Assembly: GCA_002356635.1 (NCBI GenBank)
Contig: CP023454.1
Coordinates: 1,596,501-1,660,500 of the forward strand
Length of the DNA stretch: 64,000 nt
Reading direction: 5' to 3'
Source of the DNA: Rhodobacteraceae bacterium QY30
GTDB taxonomy: Bacteria; Pseudomonadota; Alphaproteobacteria; Rhodobacterales; Rhodobacteraceae
Made by a program: the position numbers and the translations under genes. The first letter of the stretch is position 1. Each line of letters begins with the position of its first letter. Under the pieces are notes generated by a model. It did not search any database and was not told the DNA's origin. It was given only the letters and a program-made list of their open reading frames with translations. This document shows positions 26,578-35,434 of the stretch, piece by piece.

Positions 26578-26795
26578 CGGTTCCTCGGCGGTTGCTGGGG
26601 CGATCATCGGCAGAAACATGCCGCGCCGCAAGGTGGGGCGATCCGTCCGGGGCCGTTTCCCTGCTGCCTGTGGCGCGTCCGGGCGGGCCGTCATGCGGTT
26701 CCGCTTGACAAGCCGCGCGGCCCGACCGACGAACCCCGTGGACCGGCCCGCCGAACGGGCCGCCGCCCCTGATCCTTCGCAACCGGAGCCTGCCC

Positions 26796-27824
26796 ATGAA
26801 GATCGGCAACCGCATCATCGCCCATGACCAGCCCCCGCTTGTGATTGCCGAGATCGGCATCAACCACGGCGGAAGCCTGTCGGTGGCCAAGGAAATGGTC
26901 CGGCTGGCGGCGGCTTCGGGCTGCGAATGCATCAAGCACCAGACGCATTTCCTGGATGACGAGATGACGGACGAGGCGAAGTCGATCTTCCCGCCCAATG
27001 CCGATGTGTCGATCTGGGAGGTGATGGCCCGCTGCGCCCTGTCAGCCGAGGATGAGATCGCGCTGAAACGCTATACCGAAAGCCTGGGGCTGATCTACCT
27101 GTCCACCCCCTTTTCCCGCAAGGCTGCGGATTTCCTGAATGAAATCGGGGTCCCGGCCTTCAAGATCGGCTCGGGCGAGGCCGACAACCTGCCGCTCATC
27201 CGTCACATCGCGCGGTTCGGAAAGCCGGTGATCCTGTCGACGGGGATGCAGACGATCGAGTCGATCCGCGCCAGCGTGTCCATCCTGGACGCCGCCGGGA
27301 TCGACTATGCGCTGCTGGAATGCACCAACCTTTACCCCAGCCCGCCCGAGATCGTCAGCCTGCAAGGCGTGACCGACCTGCGCCAGGCCTTCCCCCGGGC
27401 GGTCGTCGGGTTTTCCGATCATTCGATCGGCCCGGAAATGGCGCTTGCCTCGGTCGCTCTTGGCGCGTGCATCCTGGAACGCCACTACACCGACAGCCGC
27501 TACCGGCAGGGCCCGGACATCATCAATTCGATGGACCCGGCCGAGCTGCGCTTCCTCATCGACCGCTCGCGCGAGATCCATACCGCGCTGATGAACCCCA
27601 AGCAGCGCACCCCGGCCGAAGAACCCGTCTACCGCTTTGCCCGCGCCAGCGTGGTGGCCGACCGTGACCTGCCCGAAGGCCATGTCATTACCGAATCCGA
27701 CATCTGGGCGCGTCGCCCCGGATCGGGCGAAATCGCGGGCTATGACTTCGACAAGGTGGTGGGCCAGCGGCTGACTCGCGCCGTGACGCGGAATACGCAA
27801 CTGAAGTGGAGCGATCTGGGATGA
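26796..27824 (+). CDS. neuB: N-acetylneuraminate synthase (nonulosonic acid synthase)
   Basis: NeuB condenses ManNAc (or a related sugar) with phosphoenolpyruvate to form sialic acid or a relative. The 342-residue protein has a TIM barrel ([62 protein letters not shown]). Its C-terminal SAF antifreeze-like domain (about 280-342) ends [14 protein letters not shown]. The stretch [20 protein letters not shown] resembles bacterial Neu5Ac synthases such as those of meningococcus and E. coli K1 rather than pseudaminic acid synthases. It is the first gene of the rightward glycan unit and overlaps the next gene (ATGA). Confidence 0.92.
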   Translation: MKIGNRIIAHDQPPLVIAEIGINHGGSLSVAKEMVRLAAASGCECIKHQTHFLDDEMTDEAKSIFPPNADVSIWEVMARCALSAEDEIALKRYTESLGLIYLSTPFSRKAADFLNEIGVPAFKIGSGEADNLPLIRHIARFGKPVILSTGMQTIESIRASVSILDAAGIDYALLECTNLYPSPPEIVSLQGVTDLRQAFPRAVVGFSDHSIGPEMALASVALGACILERHYTDSRYRQGPDIINSMDPAELRFLIDRSREIHTALMNPKQRTPAEEPVYRFARASVVADRDLPEGHVITESDIWARRPGSGEIAGYDFDKVVGQRLTRAVTRNTQLKWSDLG

Positions 27825-28936
27825 CACCCCGTCCGCCCGCCGGGCTGGATTTCATCGGGCTGGATCCGCGCAAGTCGAAGCGCGCCACCATCGAGGATGT
27901 CCTCCGCCCGCTGGGAGCACCCGCGTGGCGGCGGTTTCCGCCCCTGCGCCTGAAGGGATACCCCGAGACGCGCCAACGGGCCGAAGCGGCGCTGGCCGCC
28001 GCGCGCCGCCCGTCCCCGAACGCGCTGGTCGCGGGCCTTCAGCGGCTGCTTTACGGCTGGCAATACAACGGGAGCCGGGCGCTTTTCGCCCGCCATCCGG
28101 GTGCGGTCGCGCTGGCGTGGAATGGTCTCAACGGCTCGCGCCGCGCCTTCATGGACGGCGCCCGCGATGCCGGAAACGCGCGCCTGTATTTCGAGCTTGC
28201 GCCGTTCCGCGGCCGCGTGACCTGCGATCCGGCCGGGGTCAACTTCGTCAACTCCCTGCCGCGCAATGCCGAATTCTATCGTCGGTGGCAGTCCGAAACG
28301 GGGGCGGTCCTGGATTGGGACGGCATTCGCGCGGGCATCCGCCAGCGTGCGCCCGAACGCCCTCCGGAACCGGCCGGTGGCGCGCTTCCGGATGGCCCGT
28401 TCCTGTTCGCGCCGCTTCAGGTTCCGGGCGACTCGCAGCTGCGGCTGTTCGGCGGTGCCTTCCCGACGGTCCCCGATTTCATCGCGGCCCTGGGTGCAGC
28501 CGCGGACCGGCTTCCTGCCAAGTGGCACCTGCGGATCAAGGAACATCCCTCCGCCCCCCACTCGTTCGCGGACCTGATCCGGCAGGCCGGTCCGCGCGTC
28601 GTGCTGGACAACCAGAGCGACACCTTCAGCCTGGTGGCCCGGTCCTCGGGGGTGATCACCGTCAATTCGTCGGTGGGTCTTGAGGCGATGTTTTTCGACA
28701 AGCCGGTGGTCGCCTGCGGCCAGTGCTTCTGGGCCATTCCCGGCATTGCCCTGACGGCCCCGGACCCGGCCACCCTGGCTGAACGCCTTGGCGCGGCAGA
28801 GCAATTGACATTCAACCGGGCAGACCGGGAAACATTCCTGACCTATCTTCTTGACGAATATTACGTTGCACGCGATGCCCGCGACCCCGCCAACGCCCAG
28901 AAGATCCTGCGGCGGTTGTCCGGCGCGGCAGCGTGA
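27821..28936 (+). CDS. Capsule polysaccharide biosynthesis protein (KpsC/KpsS-type)
   Basis: This 371-residue protein has signatures of the Capsule_synth (KpsC/KpsS) family in its C-terminal half: KWHLRIKEHPSAPHSFADL and SGVITVNSSVGLEAMFFDKP. KpsC and KpsS are Kdo transferases that build the lipid-linked capsule linker in other bacteria. The N-terminal part (AGLQRLLYGWQYNGSRALF) is less conserved. The start overlaps the neuB stop by 4 nt (ATGA), so coupling is likely. It may transfer a nonulosonate or Kdo residue onto a surface glycan; the exact reaction is unknown. Confidence 0.75.
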   Translation: MTPRPPAGLDFIGLDPRKSKRATIEDVLRPLGAPAWRRFPPLRLKGYPETRQRAEAALAAARRPSPNALVAGLQRLLYGWQYNGSRALFARHPGAVALAWNGLNGSRRAFMDGARDAGNARLYFELAPFRGRVTCDPAGVNFVNSLPRNAEFYRRWQSETGAVLDWDGIRAGIRQRAPERPPEPAGGALPDGPFLFAPLQVPGDSQLRLFGGAFPTVPDFIAALGAAADRLPAKWHLRIKEHPSAPHSFADLIRQAGPRVVLDNQSDTFSLVARSSGVITVNSSVGLEAMFFDKPVVACGQCFWAIPGIALTAPDPATLAERLGAAEQLTFNRADRETFLTYLLDEYYVARDARDPANAQKILRRLSGAAA

Positions 28937-28957
28937 AAGCATTTTGGAGCGATTCCC

Positions 28958-30109
28958 ATGATTCCGGCATGGAAGGCCAGGCGAGAGCTGTTGCGGGTGG
29001 TCGAGCAGCTGAAGACATTGCCGCTTCGCCTGAAGGATCCGGCCCTGCGCAAACGCTATGACCAGACGCGCTGGGATCAGATCCAGGTCCGGGGCAGCGC
29101 CGCGCCGGTTTCCGAAAAATACTGCGTCCTTCTGGTGTATCAGCCCGCGGAATTGCCGCCGTCTCTGGTCGTCACCTGCGATTTCATGGCCGCGAAGGGC
29201 TACAATGTCCTTGTCGTCGCCAACGGCGGACTGCGTCCCGCGGCCGCCGAGGCGCTGGAAGGGCATGTCTGGCGCCTGCTGGAACGGCCGAATTTCGGCT
29301 ACGACTTCGGCGGCTACCGCGATGCGATCCATTTCCTTGATCGTTCCGGCATCCTGCCTCAACTCCTGATCCTGCTGAACGACAGCATCTGGTTTCCGGT
29401 GTCGACCAAAAGCCGGGTGGTCGAACGGCTTGAGGGTTCGGCGCTGGACGTGACCGGGCTTTTGATGCACCAGCCGGGCCGAAATGACGGGCCAGGCAAG
29501 AGCGGCCGCCGCGACCGCCGCGCCAAGTCCGAATTTGTCGAATCCTACCTGTTTGCCCTTCCGCGACGGACATATTCGCACCCTGCCTTCCGGCGCTACT
29601 GGCAGGATTACCCGCAGACGACCCTGAAATCCCTGACCATCAAGCGGGGTGAGATCGGGTTTTCGAAAGCGATGCGGGCCGCCGGCCTGTCAATCGGTGC
29701 ATTGTCCGGTCGGCGCGAATTCATCGCCGCGCTGGAAGATCGCCCCACCGGTTTCCTGGAGCAGACCCTGCGCTATGCCGCCTATTCGGATGCCGAATTC
29801 GACACCGAGGCGCAGGCGCTGAAGGCCATGCCGAAAGACCTGGACTGGCCGGCCCGGGCCCGATCCCACGTCGCGCGGGTGGTTCGGCGGCGGCGGTTCA
29901 ACGCATCCTTCGTCTGGGCAAGCGAGCAGATCTTCGATACGGCCTTCATCAAGAAGCACAAGGGAAGGCTTTTCCAGCTGAGCAGGGTCCAGTTCCTGAA
30001 GGCCGTCGAGGCCGGGGACCTTGACTGCGACAACGAGGCGGCCCTTTCTGAACTGCGGCAGCAGCTGGTGCGCGAAGCCCTGCCGACTGCTTCGAAGGTC
30101 GAAGCATGA
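28958..30109 (+). CDS. Rhamnan synthesis protein F (RgpF)-like glycan protein
   Basis: This 383-residue protein resembles the RgpF family of polysaccharide synthesis proteins. The characteristic motifs are EKYCVLLVYQ near the N-terminus, then ERPNFGYDFGGYRDAIHFL and LLILLNDSIWFPV in the middle, and a conserved later part (ESYLFALPRRTYSHPAFRRY). The C-terminal third is basic and helical. No signal peptide is seen. A GGAG ribosome site precedes the ATG. It lies between the KpsC/S-type gene and neuC and probably acts as a glycosyltransferase in the same surface glycan. Confidence 0.72.
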   Translation: MIPAWKARRELLRVVEQLKTLPLRLKDPALRKRYDQTRWDQIQVRGSAAPVSEKYCVLLVYQPAELPPSLVVTCDFMAAKGYNVLVVANGGLRPAAAEALEGHVWRLLERPNFGYDFGGYRDAIHFLDRSGILPQLLILLNDSIWFPVSTKSRVVERLEGSALDVTGLLMHQPGRNDGPGKSGRRDRRAKSEFVESYLFALPRRTYSHPAFRRYWQDYPQTTLKSLTIKRGEIGFSKAMRAAGLSIGALSGRREFIAALEDRPTGFLEQTLRYAAYSDAEFDTEAQALKAMPKDLDWPARARSHVARVVRRRRFNASFVWASEQIFDTAFIKKHKGRLFQLSRVQFLKAVEAGDLDCDNEAALSELRQQLVREALPTASKVEA

Positions 30110-30185
30110 GGGTTGAACCCGAAGCTCCGGTTCGGCTTCTGGCGGAGGGATCAATGACAGCAGCCTGCAAAGATCGGAACGGAAC

Positions 30186-31307
30186 ATGACCCGCCACCTC
30201 CTTTTCCTAACCGGCACGCGGGCCGATTTCGGCAAGCTGGAACCCTTGGCCATCGCCGCGCGCGACGCCGGCCACGACGTGACGTTCTTCGTCACGGGAA
30301 TGCACATGCTGGACCGCTACGGCCTGACCAAGATCGAGGTGCATCGCACCCCCGGCGTCAAGGTGCATGAATTCCTGAACCAGCGTCCCGGCGATCCACA
30401 GGACGTGATCCTGGCAAAAACCGTGATGGGCTTTTCCGACTACATCACCGAACACCGGCCCGACCTGATCGTCGTCCACGGCGACCGGATCGAAGCCTTA
30501 GCGGGCGCACTGGTGGCGGCGACGAACTACATCCCGTCCGCCCATGTCGAAGGGGGCGAGGTATCGGGCACCATCGACGAGGTGTTCCGGCACTGCAACA
30601 CGAAGCTGGCCGCGCAGCATTTCGTGTCCTCGGACCAGGCGGCGCGGCGGGTGATGGCGCTGGGGGAACCGGCGGATACCATCCATGTCATCGGCTCACC
30701 TGAACTGGATTTCCACATGGGGCCGTCCGGCGTGACGCTGGACGAGGTGCGGGCGCATTACGCGATCCCGTTTGCCGATTATGGCATCGCAGTCTTCCAT
30801 CCCGTCACCTCCGAGGCTGCGACCATGGGCGCGCAGGCCGATGCGCTTTTCGGCGCGCTGGAGGCTTCGGGGCGGAATTTCGTGGTGATCGCGCCGAACA
30901 ACGATCCGGGGTCCGAGGCGATCTTTGCCGTGCTGAACCGCCTGCCGAAGGACCGCTTCCGGGTCGTCCCGTCGATGCGGTTTGCGCATTTTTCCGAACT
31001 GATGAAGAACGCGGCCTGCATGGTCGGCAATTCCAGCGCCGGGGTGCGTGAGGCGCCGTTCCTGGGGCTGCCCTCGCTGGACATCGGCACGCGCCAGACC
31101 CGGCGGTCGGACGCGCCGTCGATCCGCACCGCAGACGCAGGGGACCGGGGGGCGATCCTGGATTTCCTGTCGTCCGAATGGGGCAAGCCCCATCCGCGCC
31201 ACACCGCCTTTGGCGAAGGCCGCGCGGCGGATCGCTTCGTGGCCGTGCTGGCCGATCCCGGCTTCTGGGACCGGCCGCTTCAGAAAGAGTTCCGCGATCT
31301 TGCCTGA
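30186..31307 (+). CDS. neuC: UDP-GlcNAc 2-epimerase (hydrolysing)
   Basis: NeuC converts UDP-GlcNAc to ManNAc plus UDP, supplying NeuB. The 373-residue protein starts LFLTGTRADFGKLEPLA, and later has LIVVHGDRIEALAGALVAA, SAHVEGGEVSGTIDEVFRH and NAACMVGNSSAGVREAPFLG, all standard for the hydrolysing epimerases. NeuC plus NeuB and NeuA would suffice to make CMP-sialic acid from UDP-GlcNAc. A 76-nt gap precedes it. The 3' end overlaps the next gene by 8 nt if that gene starts at TTG 31300. Confidence 0.92.
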   Translation: MTRHLLFLTGTRADFGKLEPLAIAARDAGHDVTFFVTGMHMLDRYGLTKIEVHRTPGVKVHEFLNQRPGDPQDVILAKTVMGFSDYITEHRPDLIVVHGDRIEALAGALVAATNYIPSAHVEGGEVSGTIDEVFRHCNTKLAAQHFVSSDQAARRVMALGEPADTIHVIGSPELDFHMGPSGVTLDEVRAHYAIPFADYGIAVFHPVTSEAATMGAQADALFGALEASGRNFVVIAPNNDPGSEAIFAVLNRLPKDRFRVVPSMRFAHFSELMKNAACMVGNSSAGVREAPFLGLPSLDIGTRQTRRSDAPSIRTADAGDRGAILDFLSSEWGKPHPRHTAFGEGRAADRFVAVLADPGFWDRPLQKEFRDLA

Positions 31308-32571
31308 GGCGCGGACAGGCTGGGCGCTGCGCTGCTATCTGGGCGCGGTGGCGGCGCTGTCGCCGCTGCTGCCATGGCACCTGAAACGCCGGCTGAAGCG
31401 CGGCAAGGAAGACCCAGGCCGCTGGCGCGAAAAGCTGGGGTATCCCACGGCAGAACGCCCGGAAGGGCCGCTCGTCTGGTTCCATGCTGTGGGCCTGGGT
31501 GAAGTGCTGGCGTTGCGCGGGCTGATCGCGGCGCTGGCGGCGGCACGCGGCGATCTGAATTTCCTCGTGACGTCCTCGGCGCGGTCGTCAGCGCAGGTCT
31601 TTGCGTCGAACCGGCCCGATCGGACGGTGCATCAATACCTGCCGCTGGACGGGCCGGGTCCGGTGGCGCGGTTTCTGGACCACTGGCGGCCTGACCTGTC
31701 CGTCTGGGCCGAACAGGACCTGTGGCCCGGCGCCGTGGTGGCAACGGCGCGGCGGGGGATTCCACTGGCGCTGGTCAATGCACGGATGGATGCGCGGGCC
31801 TTCGCGGCGCGGTCGAAAGGCCGGGGGATCTACCGCGACCTTTACCGGCGTTTCGCGCTGATCTCGGCGCAGGATGAGGCGACAGCCCGGCATCTGGCGG
31901 CGCTGGGTGCCGATGGTGTGACGGTCGGCGGCACGCTGAAGGCCGCGGCCGGTCCTTTGGCTGATCCGCCGGATCGGCCGGCGCTTCAGGCGGCCTTGGC
32001 CGGTCGCCGGATCTGGGTCGCGGCATCGACCCACGCGCAGGATGAGGCGGTGGCACTGGCCGCGCAGGACCGGCTGTTCCGGGCCGATCCCGCCTGGCTT
32101 CTGATCCTTGCGCCGCGCGACCCGGTGCGGGCACAAGAGATCGGCGCCGCAGCCGCGCGCCTTGGCCTGCCCTTCGTGCGCCGCAGCCTTGCACAGCAGC
32201 CGGGGGCAAGCGATGCCCTTTGGATCGCGGATACCTTCGGGGAAATGGGGCTTTGGTATCGCATGGGCTCTGCGGCGCTTGTCGGTGGCAGTTTTGGTCC
32301 CACCGGCGGCCATAACCCGTGGGAGCCCGCGCGCCTTGGGGCGGCCGTCCTGCATGGTCCGAATGTCGCGAACTTCCGCGATGATTATGCGCGCTTTCAT
32401 CAGGCCGGCGCGGCGCGGGAGGTCGGGGATGCCGATGCGCTGATCGCCGCCCTGACGGACCCGTCCCTGCCGGACCTTGGCGCGCGCGGACGGGCGCTGG
32501 CTGACGAAGGGATGGCAGGGCTTGATCGGCTGGCCGAATGCCTGTTGGCCCTTCTGCCCGAGGACAAGTGA
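31300..32571 (+). CDS. WaaA-like 3-deoxy-D-manno-octulosonate transferase, copy 1
   Basis: This is a 423-residue GT30-type glycosyltransferase. The catalytic-loop glutamate is in VWFHAVGLGEVLALRGLIAA, and the C-terminal nucleotide-binding half shows VGGSFGPTGGHNPWEPARLG, like the GGHNxxEP motif of Kdo transferases. No ATG fits; the likely start is TTG at 31300, overlapping the neuC end, with AAAGAG upstream. It overlaps the next WaaA-like gene by one base (TGATG). Two adjacent WaaA-like genes in a nonulosonate locus suggest specialised transferases for the glycan rather than the single housekeeping lipid A enzyme (inference). Confidence 0.82.
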   Translation: MPEARTGWALRCYLGAVAALSPLLPWHLKRRLKRGKEDPGRWREKLGYPTAERPEGPLVWFHAVGLGEVLALRGLIAALAAARGDLNFLVTSSARSSAQVFASNRPDRTVHQYLPLDGPGPVARFLDHWRPDLSVWAEQDLWPGAVVATARRGIPLALVNARMDARAFAARSKGRGIYRDLYRRFALISAQDEATARHLAALGADGVTVGGTLKAAAGPLADPPDRPALQAALAGRRIWVAASTHAQDEAVALAAQDRLFRADPAWLLILAPRDPVRAQEIGAAAARLGLPFVRRSLAQQPGASDALWIADTFGEMGLWYRMGSAALVGGSFGPTGGHNPWEPARLGAAVLHGPNVANFRDDYARFHQAGAAREVGDADALIAALTDPSLPDLGARGRALADEGMAGLDRLAECLLALLPEDK

Positions 32572-33947
32572 TGAATTCCTTCCCCTCTTTCAAGCTGCGG
32601 CTGGCGCTTTGGGTCTACGGGCTGGCCTGGCATCTGCTCATGCCGCTGATCCTTGTCTACCTTTGGCAGCGGGGACGACGCGACCCTGGCTATGTGGCGC
32701 ATCTGTCCGAACGCTTCGGCCGCTATCCCTGCCGGATGGAGGGCGCGGTCTGGGTCCATGCCGTCAGCCTGGGAGAAATGCGATCCGCCGTGCCGCTGAT
32801 CCGGGCCTTTCTGGCGCGGGGCGACCGGGTGGTGACGACGCATTTCACCCCCGCGGGCCGGCGTGAGGCGGAACGGGTCTTGGCGCCTGAAATCGCGGCG
32901 GGGCAGGTGGCCAGCGTCTGGATCCCGATCGAGGCCGCCTGGGCCTTTCGCCGCTTCTTCCGCGCCTTCCGCCCTGCCTTCGGTCTGGTGATGGAAGTGG
33001 AGATCTGGCCGCGGATGATCATGGCGGCCCGGGGCGCGCGGGTGCCGCTGTTCCTGTGCAATGCGCAGTACCCGTTGCGCAGCTTTACCCGCGACACGAC
33101 CCGCACCGGCCTGCGGGCCGAGGTGATGCAGGGGCTGGCCGGGGCTTTCGTGAAATCCGACCTGCAGGCCAGCCGTTTTGCCGCCGTGGGGGTGCCGAAC
33201 ATCCATGTGACGGGCGAGCTGCGCTTTGATCAGCCGATCCCGCCCGCGCAGCTTGCGGCCGCGACGGGGGCGCGCGCAGCATGGGGCCTGGAAGGGCGTC
33301 CGGTCATCACCATCGCCAGTGCCGTGGAGGGCGAGGACGCGACCTACATCGCCGCGCTCCGCGCGCTGAAGGTCGCGGAGGGGGAGGATGCGCCGCTGAT
33401 CGTCTATGTCCCGCGGCGGCCCGAACGTTTCGATGAGGTGGCCGCGACCCTTGCGGCGGCGGGATTTGCCGTCGCGCGGCGGTCAGAGGTGCTGGACGGC
33501 GCATTGGGCGTAGCCGCACCCTTGCGCGCGCCGATCCTGCTGGGCGACAGCCTGGGCGAGATGTATTTCTACCTGGCGCTGTCGGACCTTGTGGTGGTGG
33601 GCGGCGGTTTTACCCCGGCCGGTGCGCACAACATCATCGAGCCGCTGGCCGTGGGCAAGCCGGTGGTGACCGGACCCGTGACCTGGCCCATCGAATACCC
33701 CTTTGCCGAGGCGGAAGCCGCGGGTGTGGCCCGGTCGGTGCCCCATGCGGCGGGGTTGGCCATCGCGCTGGGGGCGGGACGGGCAAGCAGGCTGGGGGCG
33801 CTGCCCCCAGACCCCCGGGATATTTCGGAAAAGAAGAATGAGGCGGCCGCGATCGAGGCGTTCTTTGCCGCGCATTCCGGGGCGGCAGAGCGGACATTGG
33901 CCGCTTTGCCCGGGGCAATGGCGGCGGCGCGATCTACCAGCCGCTGA
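32571..33947 (+). CDS. WaaA-like 3-deoxy-D-manno-octulosonate transferase, copy 2
   Basis: This 458-residue GT30-type protein has an N-terminal membrane anchor (LALWVYGLAWHLLMPLILVY), the catalytic-loop glutamate in VWVHAVSLGEMRSAVPLI, the conserved EVEIWPRMIMAARG block and the C-terminal VGGGFTPAGAHNIIEPLAVG. The order is that of canonical WaaA, so it may be the lipid A Kdo transferase itself. Residues 406-424 are encoded by a copy of a palindromic repeat also found at 41264-41318, inserted in frame near the C-terminus. The 3' end overlaps the convergent SDR gene by 14 nt. Confidence 0.85.
   Translation: MNSFPSFKLRLALWVYGLAWHLLMPLILVYLWQRGRRDPGYVAHLSERFGRYPCRMEGAVWVHAVSLGEMRSAVPLIRAFLARGDRVVTTHFTPAGRREAERVLAPEIAAGQVASVWIPIEAAWAFRRFFRAFRPAFGLVMEVEIWPRMIMAARGARVPLFLCNAQYPLRSFTRDTTRTGLRAEVMQGLAGAFVKSDLQASRFAAVGVPNIHVTGELRFDQPIPPAQLAAATGARAAWGLEGRPVITIASAVEGEDATYIAALRALKVAEGEDAPLIVYVPRRPERFDEVAATLAAAGFAVARRSEVLDGALGVAAPLRAPILLGDSLGEMYFYLALSDLVVVGGGFTPAGAHNIIEPLAVGKPVVTGPVTWPIEYPFAEAEAAGVARSVPHAAGLAIALGAGRASRLGALPPDPRDISEKKNEAAAIEAFFAAHSGAAERTLAALPGAMAAARSTSR
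33791..33843 (+). repeat. Palindromic dispersed repeat, copy A (inside coding sequence)
   Basis: The core has a hairpin, TGGGGGCGCTGCCCCCA, then GACCCCCGGGATATTT and an AAG/GAA-rich tail. It matches copy B (minus strand of 41264-41318) with only two differences over the first 35 bases. Here it is read in frame as about LGALPPDPRDISEKK within the second WaaA-like protein. Dispersed elements of this kind occur in Rhodobacterales genomes as far as I recall. Confidence 0.75.
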
Positions 33948-34725
33948 AGCCGCCGTCGACGTTGACCAGCTGGCCGGTCATGTAGCCGGCCTGCGCGCTG
34001 CAGAGGAACAGCATCGCGTCGGCAATCTCATCAGGTTGTGCCATCCGGCCCGCCATGATCAGTTCCCCCACCCGGCGCTGGAATTCATCGCTGTGGCCGT
34101 TGAAGACCGCGCCCGGCGCGATGGTGTTCACCGTGGCCTTCTTCGGCGCCCAGTAGCCAGCGAGCCAGAGCGTCAGGCCGTGGATGCCGGCCTTGGTGGT
34201 GGAATAGGCCGAGAAGCTTTTGAACGGCATGCCTTCGTAGATCGCGTGATGCGGGCCGTTCAGCGCGTACATCGAGGCGACGTTGATCAGCGCGCAGGGC
34301 CATTTGCCGATGATGTCGCGGTCCATCTGCCGGGCGATCATGAAGGCGCCGGTCAGGTTGGTGCGCAGCGTCCGTTCCCAGTCGCTGACCGAGGTGTCGG
34401 CGAAGGAGGGGAAGGGTTTGCCCGCGCCCATCAGCAGCTCTCCGGTGATGGCGGCGTTGTTCAGGATGACGTTCGGTTCCCACCCGTCCGTCAGGATGCG
34501 CTGGAAGATCCCCGTCACCTGATCTTCGTCACCGACATCCAGATCGTAGAAGCGGAAATTTTCGTTGGCCCCATGGGCGTCTTGCAGCGCCTCGGCGCGG
34601 TGGCCGGGCAGGTCTGACGCGATGACGCGCGCGCCTTGCGCCAGCATCCGGCGCACGTAGGTAGAGCCAAGGACGCCGCCCGAGCCGGTGATGAAGATGG
34701 TGCGGCCTTTCAGCTGGTCATGCAT
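33934..34725 (-). CDS. SDR family oxidoreductase, PtmA-like (sugar modification)
   Basis: This 263-residue SDR starts with TIFITGSGGVLGSTYVRRML and has NNAA. The active-site Tyr-Lys is in FSAYSTTKAGIHGLTLWLA, after the serine in NVASMYAL. The segment GYWAPKKATVNTIAPGAVFN and the end MTGQLVNVDGGFSGW resemble flagellin-modification protein PtmA, an SDR found with nonulosonic acid genes. It is last in the leftward unit and overlaps the neuA stop by 8 nt. A role in making a modified nonulosonate is plausible but unproven. Confidence 0.8.
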   Translation of the reverse strand: MHDQLKGRTIFITGSGGVLGSTYVRRMLAQGARVIASDLPGHRAEALQDAHGANENFRFYDLDVGDEDQVTGIFQRILTDGWEPNVILNNAAITGELLMGAGKPFPSFADTSVSDWERTLRTNLTGAFMIARQMDRDIIGKWPCALINVASMYALNGPHHAIYEGMPFKSFSAYSTTKAGIHGLTLWLAGYWAPKKATVNTIAPGAVFNGHSDEFQRRVGELIMAGRMAQPDEIADAMLFLCSAQAGYMTGQLVNVDGGFSGW

Positions 34726-35425
34726 TGCGGGGCTCCGTCCGGGATGTGAGAAGGAATTCGACAAGGCGGAAATCGAACTCGGTGTCGATGTCGACGCAGC
34801 GTTCAGGGTCCATCAGATAGGGGATGACGCGGCCTTCATACAGGCTTTGGGCGCGGCGCAGGTAGGCGGGATCGACGACATAGGTGGATGCCGCATGTTC
34901 ATAGACCACCGGCGCCTGCTGGCGGGCGACGACGCCCCCGGGCAGCGGCTTCGAGACATGAAGCGCGCCCGTCGCGTCGGGTTCGACGAGGTTGAAATAG
35001 GGGTTCTTGCGCGCTTCGCAGCAGGACATGACCATGTCGGGCCTTTCGCGGTCGAACAGGTCCAGCGCGCGGTCGATGTCGGCATCTTCGCGCAGGGGTG
35101 AGGTGCAGTCGAGGTCGAGGAACGCCGTCACCGGCTGGTCGAGCAGCGCCTGCGATGCCTCCAGCGCGTGCTGCCAGACGCCCCATTTTCCGGCGCTGTC
35201 GGTCGCCAGATGCGCGGGGCGAAGGCCGATCTTCAACGCGCCGCGCTGAACCGCGTGGTCATAGATCGCTTCGTCATCCGTCGAGACGACCACGGCACCG
35301 ATGCGCGGATTGGCGAACAACTGGTCCAGCGACCAGTCGATCAGCGGCTTGCCACAGATCGGGCGGAAGTTCTTGCCCGGCACGCCCTTGGAGCCCTTGC
35401 GCGCCCCGATATGGCCAAGGATCAT
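34718..35425 (-). CDS. neuA: CMP-N-acylneuraminate cytidylyltransferase
   Basis: NeuA activates sialic acid or a relative with CTP before transfer. The 235-residue protein has the signature HIGARKGSKGVPGKNFRPIC at the N-terminus, then VVVSTDDEAIYDHA, the metal-site segment FLDLDCTSPLREDADIDRAL, and a C-terminal CVDIDTEFDFRLVEFLL. It is in the middle of the leftward unit, 9 nt after the Gfo/Idh gene and overlapping the SDR gene. It completes NeuC-NeuB-NeuA in the window. Confidence 0.92.
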   Translation of the reverse strand: MILGHIGARKGSKGVPGKNFRPICGKPLIDWSLDQLFANPRIGAVVVSTDDEAIYDHAVQRGALKIGLRPAHLATDSAGKWGVWQHALEASQALLDQPVTAFLDLDCTSPLREDADIDRALDLFDRERPDMVMSCCEARKNPYFNLVEPDATGALHVSKPLPGGVVARQQAPVVYEHAASTYVVDPAYLRRAQSLYEGRVIPYLMDPERCVDIDTEFDFRLVEFLLTSRTEPRNA

Positions 35426-35434
35426 GGATCTCTC

